A stretch of DNA of 64,000 nucleotides from Cichorium intybus (Eukaryota > Streptophyta > Magnoliopsida > Asterales > Asteraceae), in the NCBI GenBank assembly GCA_023525715.1, contig CM042012.1, positions 118,409,798-118,473,797 on the forward strand. Direction: 5' to 3'. Within the stretch, counting starts at the first letter, position 1. Each line of letters begins with the position of its first letter. This document shows, in pieces, positions 23,094-36,700 of the stretch. The notes below the pieces were generated by a model. That model was not told the origin of the DNA and did no database searches. It saw only the letters and a list, made by a program, of their open reading frames with translations. Made by a program: the position numbers and the translations under genes.

Positions 23094-24100
23094 TTATGGC
23101 TTTAATGGAATCCATTGGTACCTTCCTTCCATCGGAACGTCTTTCACGATATCATAATTGTACCTGATCGATGAACAGGTAAAAACATAAATTAGTTAAA
23201 AATGCTGTTTGTACTATATCATGCACAAACCGCTGTAGCTGCTTACTTTTCTGCAAATCGTTTCTGTTCGTACTTTTCTGCTTCCGAGAAAAATTCTTCA
23301 AGTTCGGCCGGAGAAGGAGTTTTTGCCGGTGGTGGTGGTTGACAACGGGAAGTAACGTCGTTTGCCGCTGCCGGTCGTTTCTTCTTCTTTGGAGTAGACG
23401 TGGAATACGACTCCATTTCTTCTGATTCCAAGGAAACCACACTTGATGCAGATGTCTCTCTACTGTAGATTAACAAGCATGAACAGAAATTTAGAGGTGT
23501 GGATTTTTATAAATGGACAAAAACGAAACGGTGCGATTCATGAAAATTATTTCGAAACAGAGATATTATTATAATAAACGAAATGAGAATCATAATTGAG
23601 AGTGATTAATTAATTTAACCTGAAACCGTCGTCATTTGAAATGAAGGTTTCCGTTTCGGAAAGACACTCAACCTGAAAGTATATACATCCATTAATGATA
23701 ATTAAGATCTACAAAATGTAACGAAGATAATTCTGTAGTTCAGCTTCCAAAAAAACGACCGATGTATTTACTAGAATTTTGAATTTCAAACCTTCAGATC
23801 TGGTCTCGAATCATCATTGATAGAGCACCTAAACGACGAAATATGATCAGAGGTACCAGACACCGCCGTCAAAACAACATTCTCATTTAAATTCACGTCA
23901 AGGTCACGTCGAGACTGATATCGCCGCTTAAAAACATTCTCCTGATCTTCAGAATCAAGTCGTCTTCTCTTACCGGTGCCGGAGCTCGTAGTAACATCTG
24001 TATCTCTACTCCGCCGCACCTCTCCATGCGAATTTAAAACCTCCATCACCAAAACTTCTTCAGTGTTTTCTCGTCCGCTGGAACCCGTTTCCTCAATCAT
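23094..24100 (-). CDS. KRP: Kip-related protein (KRP/ICK), CDK inhibitor, four exons
   Basis: KRPs bind cyclin-D/CDKA complexes in the nucleus and restrain entry into S phase. Predicted exons: 24100-23792, 23672-23620, 23462-23247 and 23163-23094. All introns have GT and AG ends and the phases join cleanly, giving 215 residues. The C-terminal CDI domain is clear. Exon 3 ends with ELEEFFSEAEKYEQKRFAEK and exon 4 supplies YNYDIVKDVPMEGRYQWIPL, the cyclin- and CDK-contact segments. Two basic patches (GKRRRLD in exon 1, KKKKRP in exon 3) could be nuclear signals, and exon 3 begins with the SRET motif common in KRPs. The start is fixed by an in-frame TGA two codons upstream. The usual MGKY N-terminus is absent. 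The frame is intact, unlike everything else in the window. The paralogue number is not assignable. Confidence 0.92.
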
Positions 24101-24345
24101 GAATCACAGTTCACACATACAAATTGCTGTTAATTCTTTGGATGAATCAAACTAAACAAACGATCTTCTCTTTTCTCTCTCTCACTCTTGTAAAGCTACT
24201 TGAGAATATACAAACGGAAAAGAAAGAGTGCAAATAAAGGCATGGTGGATATGATCGGACGGTGCAAAATTTAATGAGTTGGTTATCTTGATTAATAAAG
24301 TTTCGTATATATGTCTTTAATGGAAACCAATATCTTTATATAGTT
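24101..24345 (-). promoter_or_regulatory. KRP 5' UTR and probable core promoter
   Basis: On the minus strand a TATA-like CTATATAAAGATAT lies at plus-strand 24330-24343, about 235 bp before the ATG. A GAGA-rich stretch (24170-24192) falls in the likely 5' UTR. Confidence 0.4.
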
Positions 24346-24379
24346 CAAAATAAATATTTTTTTCTTTATTATATTAAAT

Positions 24380-24517
24380 TTTTTTTTAGAACGGCAAATC
24401 TATGCTACTCCCACTCCTACTCTATAATCACCAACTTAAATCCACCTATTCCCCCTAGTGTGGATTCAACCCTCAACCTCAAGGTTGAAGGACGACGCCT
24501 TACCACTTGGCCTTCAA
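24380..24517 (-). mobile_element. tRNA-derived SINE
   Basis: On the minus strand it reads GGCCAAGTGGTAAGGCGTC (A box-like), then GGTTGAATCC (B box-like) about 45 nt on, then a unique body and a terminal A-run (T-run at 24380-24388). This is the layout of plant SINEs. The target duplication is not clear. It sits about 35 bp upstream of the predicted KRP TATA box. Confidence 0.65.
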
Positions 24518-26564
24518 TATATAACTTGATTGTATATTTTAGAGACTTCGATCATATATGTTGTTCATGTTTATTTTATGCCAAAAGTAATTTTTGGAAT
24601 ATTCTACTATTTTTGGAATATTCTACTAATGATGGGTTTAATTTGTAAGTTAATGTATACGAAGAAGGTGGTGGTAGATGGAATTTTCGAGTGAGATAAC
24701 AATGAATTGGTTTCATGACATAGAAGGTAGATAAAATTTTTATTAAACGCAACTAACATATTTACTCGATGACTTTAAATGAAAAAAATACTGTAGTTTT
24801 ATGGAATTTATTGTAGAAGATTTGTGTTTTATCAAACATAGCATTAAATAACTGTTTGACAAAAATTGATGTATAATATTCTAATTTACAAGATTGATCG
24901 ATGAAAATAACATAATATTTGAAATTACTATCACTAGTAGGAAGCGGTCAAACATTAGAATGACCAATATGAAAAGAAAAGAAACATCAGAATCACGTAT
25001 GAAGAAAGCCTCATAATTTATTTCTAGTTTACAAAGCTTCACAAATAATATGAGATTTCTTGTTATTGGATGAAATAAAATGATAAGAGTGCATTGATTG
25101 AAGTACTTGATGAGCAGTATGATTGAGTCGTTGCTACCAAAAGGGATTAATTGTAGGATACGAGAGCTTGAGGAGTTGAGGATGTACCATGGCAGAAGTC
25201 AGTTGAGATGTCTTATATATCCTGGAAGAATTTTTCAAGTGTGGTAGGCCTTCATAGTAAAACCAAACTCATCAAATATGGTTATTAGTTGTGTTTGGGG
25301 TAAACTGACGGACATAAATATGGTTATTAGTTATGTTTGAGTAATTAGGACATCTTGAAGGTGTAAGGGATGATATGGCTTTGGAATTTGAGAGTGTCCC
25401 GTTCGTATGTCGTGTATTGACGACCCATAACCAACTAAGAATAAATGAAAAGGGCTTTTATTACAAATGATAGAAAAGATACATGTGTCTTAGTGAAGGC
25501 GAAATGTTGGCTTGATGTCCATTTACCATCCATTGTCACTTTGATCTTATAGGTTTATCGAGATGAACATCTGAGGAAGAGAGGTGGCTAGATCATGGTA
25601 GTTTGGTGCAAACTAGCTCCATAGAGTTGCTGGACTCTACAAGTGAGCCTCGACGTATAATCGAGCCTGCAATTGGACTAGTAATTGGTGGATTTGAAGT
25701 GTTATGGGATGTTGAAGGCGAAGGTGATGGCAACCTATAAGAGTTGTTGGCGACCCAAGCCGAAGCCGAAAAGCCCTAAGGCGAACTACCATTTGGAAAA
25801 CATACTTACATAACTAAGGCGTTGGTGGCTGCAAATTGTTGATTGTTGATGTATCTACTATCCGTCGGTTCCGTCGGTTGGGCTGTCATTCTATCGACCA
25901 AAACTTTTTTACCATAATTTTAGGAATTTGTTTCAGTGTTCAATACGGTAGGACATGACATATTGTCTAATTATGAGGATTGTTAGTCAGCCTAAGGCAA
26001 CCTAAGACATTGGTTGTTCTTCCAAAAGAAGCATAAATCATGCTTCTAAGAATATATGGAGATGAAGTCGATTGTGGATCAAGATTGTATGTAATCATGT
26101 TGGGAGGTCAAGTCCTTGATCATATATGATCAAAGTCTTTCGATAATTAAATAGTCGATTTCTGCGAGGATATCATATATGGCTTTGTAATGAGTACATT
26201 ATGATGTGATGGTGGAATCGAAAATGCTAATGTTATGTAACTCATTGTGAAGTTGAACTGACTTGGCATCTTTTTGTCAAAAAAAAAAGTCTCCAAGTTG
26301 ATAAATATATCTAGGAAGTAACATTTCTCTTAAGGATCATTTGGAGAAGAGACTGAGAAATGGTGCCATAGATCCATAGTTTGACAATGGAGTCGATCTT
26401 GGTCCATTTTGGACGAGTTGATTTTGAGGTTTGAGCATTAGTCATGTCGTCAATGTGCGGATCACACCAAAACCAATGCAGTGAGTCTCAAAGAGCTCTC
26501 TCCAAGCTTTATTGTTGAAAAGGTCGAGATTAGATAAAAGGGATTAGTCAATAATATTTATATA
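24518..26564. other. Intergenic, unassigned
   Basis: Some plus-strand coding-like fragments (for example around 25560-25800) but no domain, terminal repeat or RNA gene that I can name. Confidence 0.4.
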
Positions 26565-26589
26565 TCTATGTCTTCTATCTTCCATATCT

Positions 26590-27262
26590 TATAATAGAGG
26601 CCATTCAAATCAATATTGTTTAATATATGTCATTTATCTTGAGCTATATCCATTTGAAACTCCCAAACGCTTCAACTTAATCTACTTAATTGATTGGTTG
26701 ATTAAAATGTTTTTCCTATATAGGAACATTATTTTCCATGCTTGGTTACTCATACATGCTTTTCTTCTTTTTACGATTCTATTATGCAATGTACATAAAA
26801 ATGGAGAAGAAATACATAGTCGTCTGATGTCTAAAAGCAATATCTCAGTGATGAAATATGTTGGGGAGATACGATCTTCTTTTGTAGGATCAAACCATTT
26901 GATTGGCTTATAACAAAGAATATCAAAGATTCAGAGGATCAAACAAGTTGATTTGGTTTAAAACATGGCAATATGTCTGCAGGAATTCTGGGTGGCACTT
27001 CTCATATTTTTATGACCCTTATGAGAATAATACGACCCCTTACCTTAAGTTTCTTTCTACACTTTTTGGTTTTTTTTAATTCTATTTTGCATGAATATTT
27101 TTATGTTACATATATTATAAACAGACACTACAATTGTATTGTTGTGTTGTATTGTAGGCTTGAAAGATCTTGGAGCAACCAACAATCAAATTTTATGTAT
27201 ATTTCATGATGTTGGATCATTCTTTAAGTTAAAATGTATAGTTTCTCAAGCAAGCATTTAGT
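26590..27262 (+). repeat. Tandem duplication, copy 1 (about 0.68 kb)
   Basis: Matches 27269-27905 along its length. It begins with a Helitron-5'-like word (TCTTATAATAGAGG). Near its end (27158-27226) an exon-like segment (LGATNNQILCIFHDVGSFF) follows a TTGTATTGTAG acceptor-like site. This may be a captured gene fragment. Confidence 0.7.
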
Positions 27263-27268
27263 CACACT

Positions 27269-27905
27269 ATTTTACAATAGAGGTCATCTAAATCAATATG
27301 GTTCAATATATGTCATCTATCTTGAGTTATATTCATTTGAAACTCCCAAACTCTTCAACTTACTCTTCCTAATTGATTGGTTATTGAAATGTTTTTCCTA
27401 TATAAAAACATTATTTTTCATGCTTGGTTACTCATACTTTCTTCTCTTCTTTTTGTGATTCTATTATGCAGAGTGCATAAAAATGGAGAAAAAATGCACA
27501 GTCTTCTGATGTCTAAAAGAAAGAGTTCAATGATGAAATATGTCGGGGGTGATATGATCTTATTTTGTAGGATCAAATCATTTGATTGGTTTATAGCAAA
27601 GAATATCAAAGATTCAAAGGATCATACAATTTGATTGGTTTAAAACATGGTTATATGTCTGCAAGAATTTTCGAGGTGCCACTTCTCATAGTTAGATGAC
27701 CCTCATGGGAATAATACGACCTCTTACCTCAAGTTTCTTTCTATACTTTTTGATTTTATTTTTTATTTTATTTTTATGTTACATATAAATGGACACTACA
27801 ATTGCATTGTTGTGTTATATTGTAGGCACGAAAGATCTTGAAGTAACCAATAATCAAATTTTATGTATCTTTCATGATGTTGAACCATTCTTCAAGTAGA
27901 AGAGT
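27269..27905 (+). repeat. Tandem duplication, copy 2
   Basis: Diverged second copy. The exon-like segment is kept (LEVTNNQILCIFHDVEPFF, 27832-27897) and its acceptor-like AG is intact. The peptide is more conserved by eye than the surroundings. Confidence 0.7.
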
Positions 27906-28122
27906 GAACTATTATGACATTGACATGAATATTAAATGTTATTTTAGATATTTCTATAGCCCTATTAAAAAATCCATTTTGGATACTTTACCAAATAACA
28001 TATTTTATGTTTTGTTTTAATATAAAAACCATCATGATTTGCATATATTCTAATAAAAACACTGATGACTTTAATAAAATTGGGTTTGATAGAAATTTTT
28101 TTAGACACATTAGTAGTAATGA

Positions 28123-28802
28123 CCAAGGTTATCAAACTCCCGAGTTTACTCGTAAAGTCTTACGAGTTTACGATCCAAGATTTCAAAAACGATCCCGATT
28201 CTTCTAAACTCGTTTTTTAGCAAACTCGTACGTAAACTCGTAGACTCGGATCGGGGATCGTATACTCGTATACGATTCGAGTCTACTAAGTTTAATAAAA
28301 ATCTAATTTTTGACTAAACTCGTACGTAAACTCGTAGACTCGGATCGGGGATCGTATACTCGTATACGATCCGAGTCTACTAAGTTTAATAAAAATATTA
28401 TTTTTGACTTTATTTGACATTTTGAGAAAAATTAAATTCTAACTTATAAGACTTGTAACCCTAAATTTCCTTCCGTCTTTCATTATACTCCGGTCCAGAT
28501 CCTCGACTCCTCGTCTCCTCCCTCTCTCACAGTCTCGATCAGCCCTCAGGCTCTCACTCACCTTCTTCGTCGCATGCCTGGATGATTCGTTTGTTATTTT
28601 AGATTAAATTAGATTGGATATGTCTATTAGCTATTTTGAATCTTTAAAACTTCTTTTTGTAACTTGTGAACTTATGGTATAATATGTATTTCTTCATTTT
28701 TTGTGCTTTTGGTAGAATCTTACGATCCGATCCGATCCTACGATCCCGATTTTGCAAAACAAAAAACGATCCTAGGTAGGATCTCGAGTTTGATAACCTT
28801 GG
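28123..28802. mobile_element. 680-bp TIR element, DNA-transposon type
   Basis: Perfect terminal inverted repeats start CCAAGGTTATCAAACTC and end with its complement. TAATGA flanks both sides (28117-28122 and 28803-28808). There is no transposase. It contains a 94-bp direct duplication (from about 28222 and 28316), each copy able to form a long hairpin. The superfamily is unresolved, since a 6-bp duplication fits neither hAT (8) nor Mutator (9) exactly. Confidence 0.8.
28222..28409. repeat. Two 94-bp repeats, each a long hairpin
   Basis: Each copy carries GTAGACTCGGATC, then GATCGTATAC, TC, GTATACGAT and CCGAGTCTAC in succession. The two halves pair with few mismatches. One copy has a T where the other has C (GATTCGAG against GATCCGAG). 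Confidence 0.8.
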
Positions 28803-29631
28803 TAATGACATGTAAATATGTAATGTGCTATGTGAATTCAACATTGGCGTTTTGAAATAGAAAATGAAAAAACATTCATGTAAAATGCAAAAAAATGAAA
28901 TGAGCTGTGGAATAAATAGTCTAAACCAACATTTATATTTGTAAATAAGTCAATTAATTATTAACAAATATGATTTTACAATCAATTAAAGATTCTATTT
29001 TTTCTTAGATTTAAAACAAAATATTTTATATTATAACTCATAGTCTTATACAATTTATTTTATAAAACTAGTACACACAAAATATTAAACACTATTAATT
29101 AAGTTTTTAGTAGTAGGTTTGATGAGTTTTGACATAATTTTTGATCAAGAGATTATATTATCATATTATTCATTTAGTTAACTAAACACAATCAAACTAT
29201 TTTAATGCTCCGTTTAGTTACCTATCATAAATATCAATTAGTACATTAAGTAAATAAATTTTTTTGAGTTGTAGTGGTTTAATGCTAAATAACCTTACTT
29301 GCTATCTAAAGAGTTGTAATATAAAAACAAAACGTTAATGTAGTAACATATTAGTATATATTTGTATTTGATTTCTATAAAAAATGGTTTTAATAGATAT
29401 TTGAGTTTTTGGCACATTAATATGATGTTTTGGAAAAAGAAAATGATAAAAAAATATTCGAGTAAGATGCAAAAGAAAAAACTTGGGAACAAGTTATGAA
29501 ATAAATAGCATAAAGCAATGTTTTTGGTTATAAATACGTATTTCGAGATTACTACAGTTGATTTAATAGCAAATAAAAACATATGTTCACTTTTAGGATT
29601 AAAAATATATTTATATAATAACTCATAATTT

Positions 29632-29905
<274 letters not shown>

Positions 29906-30449
29906 ATTATGATATTATTCATTTAATTTACTAAAGCTAATTTAACTATTTTAATCATATTTAATTAAGACTCATAAATATCAATTAAGTAACAAAACTA
30001 AAAAATCATTTTGGAATTTGAATAGTTTTGATATTCAAATAAAACATCAATGTAATAACACATCAGTATTTATATATGGTTTTATAAAAAATTGGTTTAA
30101 ATGGAAAATTTGACACATTAGTAAGACGTTTTTAGAGAGAAATGGAAACAAACATTCAAGTTAAATACAAAAGAAAAAACTTGGCTAAGATTTGTGAAAT
30201 ATGTAATTGTTTTTAAAGTGTTTTTATTTCTAAATATGTAATTTCAACAAACATTCAAGTAATATTCAAATTGTTTTTATTTCTAAATATGTAATTTAAA
30301 TCTTTATACAATATAATAAATAGCAAATCAAAACTTTTATTTATTTTTTGTCTCATAGATTTTATTATGTATAAATAACAAGCAAACAATATTACACGCT
30401 TATAGTTAAAATTTTAATGGTGAGTCCAGATGTTTTTGACATAATTTTT

Positions 30450-30612
<163 letters not shown>

Positions 30613-30792
30613 TTACTCTCAACGCAGTAAAGAAATCTAGATACCAAATTTACACCTGACCCTATCTCCCTACGATATGTTGAATTTTTGCAGGTTGAAA
30701 TTTTATGAAATCTTACAAAAACCTACAACCAAATGCACTAACTTATTTTAAATGACATATAATTCCTAGTATTTGATCTATGTAAAAAATTC

Positions 30793-30819
30793 TTACGCAA
30801 CGCTCGAGGATTTAGCTAG
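30793..30819 (+). mobile_element. Helitron-like 3' end (plus strand)
   Basis: ACGCAACGCTCGAGGATTTAG precedes CTAG, with T following, close to the minus-strand Helitron end at 31492. A TC-starting Helitron-5'-like word (TCTATTATAG) follows two bases later, so two Helitrons may be joined tail to head. The matching 5' end could be near 26565, but this is uncertain. Confidence 0.4.
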
Positions 30820-31491
30820 TATCTATTATAGCATATGCCAATTTTTTTATACTATATTAATTTGAAACTCTCCTGACTTTTCAGTTTCTTTCAAATAATT
30901 ATTCTAAATTGGTTAATTAATATTAGATACGTGCTAAAATATAAAATTTTCTAAAATAAAAATTTTTAAATTTAGTTAATAATAATAATAATAATGAATA
31001 ATAAGTGGTTTCATAACTTATAATAATAAGTTACTTTAAAACTTTATAATTAGGTGGTTTTCTATTACTTTGTAATAATAATAAGTGGTTTTAAAATTAA
31101 CTAAATAATAATAAAAATAATAATAACACAAAATTATCAATTATATTATGCTACATTGCAAAAAATGATTGAAATGTGAAATAACCATCATGATTGAAAT
31201 AAAAAAAATGATCAAATAAGTATATTTTAATTTAATTAATTATAAAAATAAATAAAAGGGAAAAATAACTCGAGAGTTATATTTAGTTTTATTAAAGCAC
31301 AAGTCGCATGTAAAAGAAAACAATAACTCAAGAATTACAATTTTATATATCAGTTTAATATAAGAATTAATATTTTATAGTTAATATTAATAATATAATT
31401 ATATTTAATTACATATATTTGTTAAAATTTTAACTATGTAATTTTATGCATGATTTTGTGTAATGCATGTAAATTCGTCTAATATACTAAA
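30820..31491. other. AT-rich spacer with (AAT)n-type repeats
   Basis: Contains short TAA/AAT runs around 30977-31110 and a TTTGAAACTCTCCTGAC word near 30870. The reverse complement of that word recurs at about 32830. Confidence 0.5.
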
Positions 31492-32963
<1,472 letters not shown>

Positions 32964-33239
32964 TACACTATGTAAGACGTAATAAGCCCAAAGTGGGCCA
33001 AACACATAACTACGATGTAATATATCACTATACACTAAAAATAACTTATATAAAAATCATATAAATGCATGAAACAAATATAAATCATAAAAATCATAAT
33101 TTTGTGCAATGTCATTTTACCCTCCAAAAATGGAGTTCTTGTCGTAGGTAGCTTAAATGCTTTTAATGTAGTGATTTTACAAAAACAGATATTGTGTTTT
33201 ATGAATGATGATAGGTCTTTATAGGCTAATATGGTGAAT

Positions 33240-33495
33240 GCGTTTATCGTATCACATGGATGTATAAACTCGATGCATGTGACCATTAAGGATGATGGTG
33301 TTTGGTCTAGAATTGTTGGATTGATAAACCAAATACATGATAAAGGTGTAGTTATTCATTCTTATTTTGAAACACACAATTGGTGTTGAATTGAATATCC
33401 TTTTTTGGAAGGATTTGGATGACTCGATCATTCCTTCAAATGAACTTGATTCTTAGATTTGGGATTTGTGTCCTACAAAGGTGTTCTCCATTAGC
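33240..33495 (+). pseudogene. LINE ORF2 3' remnant, left of the Copia insertion
   Basis: Broken frames give a segment like the post-RT region of plant LINEs (VWSRIVGLINQ, near 33300). The continuation at 38324 on the other side of the Copia element reads into the zinc-binding domain, which supports the assignment. Confidence 0.5.
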
Positions 33496-33500
33496 TACAC

Positions 33501-33670
33501 TATTAAACTATTTAACACATGTTATTTATGTTAGAACTGTTTAGTTAGTTAATTAAGTTAGAAGTTAGTTAGTAGCTTTATTTTCGTTTTTGGCAATCTA
33601 CTTTCATTGTATATAAAACCTGTTGGCTAATGAATGAGAAATAATGCCTTTTCAATCATACATGTTAGAA
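33501..33670 (+). repeat. Copia 5' LTR
   Basis: 170 bp, starting TATTAAAC and ending TTAGAA. It contains TGTATATAAAACC, a plausible TATA box, near 33609. Confidence 0.85.
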
Positions 33671-33682
33671 TGGTATCAGAGC
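33671..33682 (+). other. Copia primer-binding site (initiator tRNA-Met)
   Basis: TGGTATCAGAGC directly abuts the LTR end. Confidence 0.9.
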
Positions 33683-33748
33683 AGTAAGAACTATACCTCA
33701 ATACACAAAATCTACGTTCATAACTCATGTAAATTTGGATTATTAATC

Positions 33749-36700
33749 ATGAATTCCAATCCTATCGGTACTCCTCCTTCTAATGATCATCCCAATCCCG
33801 AATCATCTGTTCTTAACCAAAAGAGCAATGATCCAAATATGTTCCTCGTGTCTAATCCATTAAACGGCAATGAAAATTACATGCAATGGAGGTATTCAAT
33901 CCAAATCGCCTTACGAGCGAAGAGGAAAGCTGGTTTTGTTGACGGTACTCACAACAAACCGGATAATCAAGGATCTGAACTTGATGACTGGATCAACAAT
34001 GATTGCATGGTTCGATCTTGGCTTCTAAACTCAATTTCTAAAGAAATTGTTGGAGCTTTTGTGTTCTCGACTACTGAACGCAAGTTATGGCTCGATCTAG
34101 AAGAACATTTCGGAGAAAGCAATGGCCCGCTGATATACTAGTTACAGAGACAGATAACTTCAAGTAATCAAGGTGATTCTTCCTTGTCTAAATACTATAC
34201 AAAGCTTAAACAACTATGGGATTAACTCAATTACATCACCGAATTACCTCCTTGTAACTGTGGATCTGCAAAAGCATTATCAGATCTAAATTCATCAACT
34301 CGATTAATGCAATTTCTAATGGGACTTAATGATACTTACGACAATTTGAGAAATCAAATTTTAGTTCTCGATCCTCTACCGTCTGTTCACAAAGCTTACT
34401 CCATGGCCTTAAGTGTTGAAAAGCAAAGAGAGGTCCAAATCAATTTCTCAGCCCCTACTGAAGTTACGACGCTATTTGAAAAATCTAACACTCAAATCTC
34501 CAACAATAAGAAATCCTTCCAAAACAAATCAAAGTACGATCCAAAATCGAAGCCCAATGCAGATCGTTACTGTGATTTCTGTAATCTCAAAGGACATACT
34601 AAGAATGTTTGTTTCAAAATACATGGCTATCCTGATTGGTTTAAGGTGCTTAAGGAGAAAAAGAAAGGTAGTCATTCTACAAATATGGTGAATCAAGATG
34701 ATAATCCATTGCAGATGACTGATGATTCTCAAACTCCACAAAACAACAATTCTATGGATCAATTGTTTCAAGAATTTAGTCAGTTCATAAAGGCTAATCA
34801 GAAAATTGAACATTACGCAAATTTCTCTCAATTTGGAGATTTTGCAGGTATGAATATTTCCTTATTAAATTCATTACATAGTCAATTCGATAAAAATACT
34901 TGGATCCTTGACACTAGGGCCACAGCACATATGTGTGCTAGTCTATCATACATTGAAAAATCCAACAAACTTAATGAATGCACTCGCATTTTCTTACCTG
35001 ATGGTTCGATAAAATCAATCACTCACAAAGGATTGATTACATTAAGCTCCAGATTAGTTCTAAAAGATGTTCTACACGTACCAGAGTTTAAGTGTAACCT
35101 GTTATCAGTCCAAGCTCTTTCTAATTCAGCACAAGTAGTGTTCAAATTTTATCCAAGATACTGCATTTTGCAGGACCTGATAACTGAAGAAGTGGTGGCT
35201 GAAGGAAAAGTTGTGGGAAGACTCTACATATTGGATAATAGTAGCATAGTTAAACTCCTTTCATGTAATGTGACATGCAATGAATCTAGAGTACCAACAG
35301 TTGTTGAAAAATGTAATAAGGACAAGAATAAAAATAAAGATGCTATGACTGTTTGGCATCAAAGGTTGGGACACACATCTCATGATGTATTAAACCATTT
35401 AGACTTTATTTCAATCAAGGCTATTTCGAGTACTGAACCTTGTGTACCTTGTCATCAAGCTAAACAACATCGATTTCCATTTAATGCTAGTGAGTCAATC
35501 ACTAATGGAATTTTCAAGTTAATTCATGTGGATTTGTGGGGTCCTTACAAAAGCAAAACCATTACTGGTGCCTCTTTCTTCTTAACGATAGTTGACGATT
35601 ATTCAAGAGCCACTTGGACTTTTCTATTGCGTGATAAAACCCAAACCTTTCAAAAACTATCAAATTTCCTTGCATACACCATGAATCAATTCAATACCTC
35701 AGTCAAAATTATCAGGACTGATAATGGGACTGAATTTGTAAACCACAATTGTTCAAAGCTATTTTCTTCAAAGGGTATTATTCATCAAAGGACAGTACCT
35801 TACAGTCCACAACAGAACGGTAGAGTTGAAAGAAAACATCAGCATATTTTACAAGTAGCAAGGGCATTAATGTCACGGTCTCAATTACCAATTCGTTTTT
35901 GGGGACATTCTATCCTTATGGAAACATACATCATCAATATACTTCCAACAAAGGTTCTCAATTGGAAGACTCCGTATGAAAAGCTGCATAATAAATGTCC
36001 ATCATATTTTAATCTCAAGGTTTTTGGATGCTTAGCTTTCGCAACAAATGTTATACCACATAAGACAAAGTTTGATTCAAGAGCAATGAGATGCTGTTTC
36101 CTTGGGTATAATCCGGGTCAAAAGGCTTACAAACTCTATGACCTTGATGATAACAAACTCATTATGTCACGAGATGTGATATTTTATGAAAATCATTTTC
36201 CGTTCAAGGTAACCAATACTACTCAATCTTCAGACGTACTTCCTACTAACAATTTAATTGACAACCTTGAAGATTTGGAATTCCAAGTAAATCACCAAGA
36301 CTTTATACCTTCAGACAATTATGGTTCGGATCTTATTGATATATAGGAACCTATAGATGAAGAAGTAATCCAAGAAGAACAAATTCAGAATAACCAAAAT
36401 AATGTCAATGTCTGGATTGGAACACGAAATCGAAAAACTCCTTCGTGGCATAATGATTACATTATGCATTGTAATACTAACTTATCAAATACAAAAACCT
36501 ACACCTCACCTCATTTTCCTCTCACATTCCTATACATATAATCAACACTTCTTACACAACACCATAAAAGCTTCCTCACAGCAGTCTCTTCATTGAACGA
36601 ACCTAATTCATATGAACAAGCTTGTGAAGACATTGAATGGGTAAAAGCAATGGATAAAGAACTTTCAGCTTTAGATGAGAACAATACTTGGACAATAACA

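Noticed and set aside
23243..23476. Separate 77-codon gene on the minus strand
   Set aside because: It is exon 3 of the KRP gene. The extra N-terminal residues are intron, and the apparent stop is the intron donor GTAAGC.
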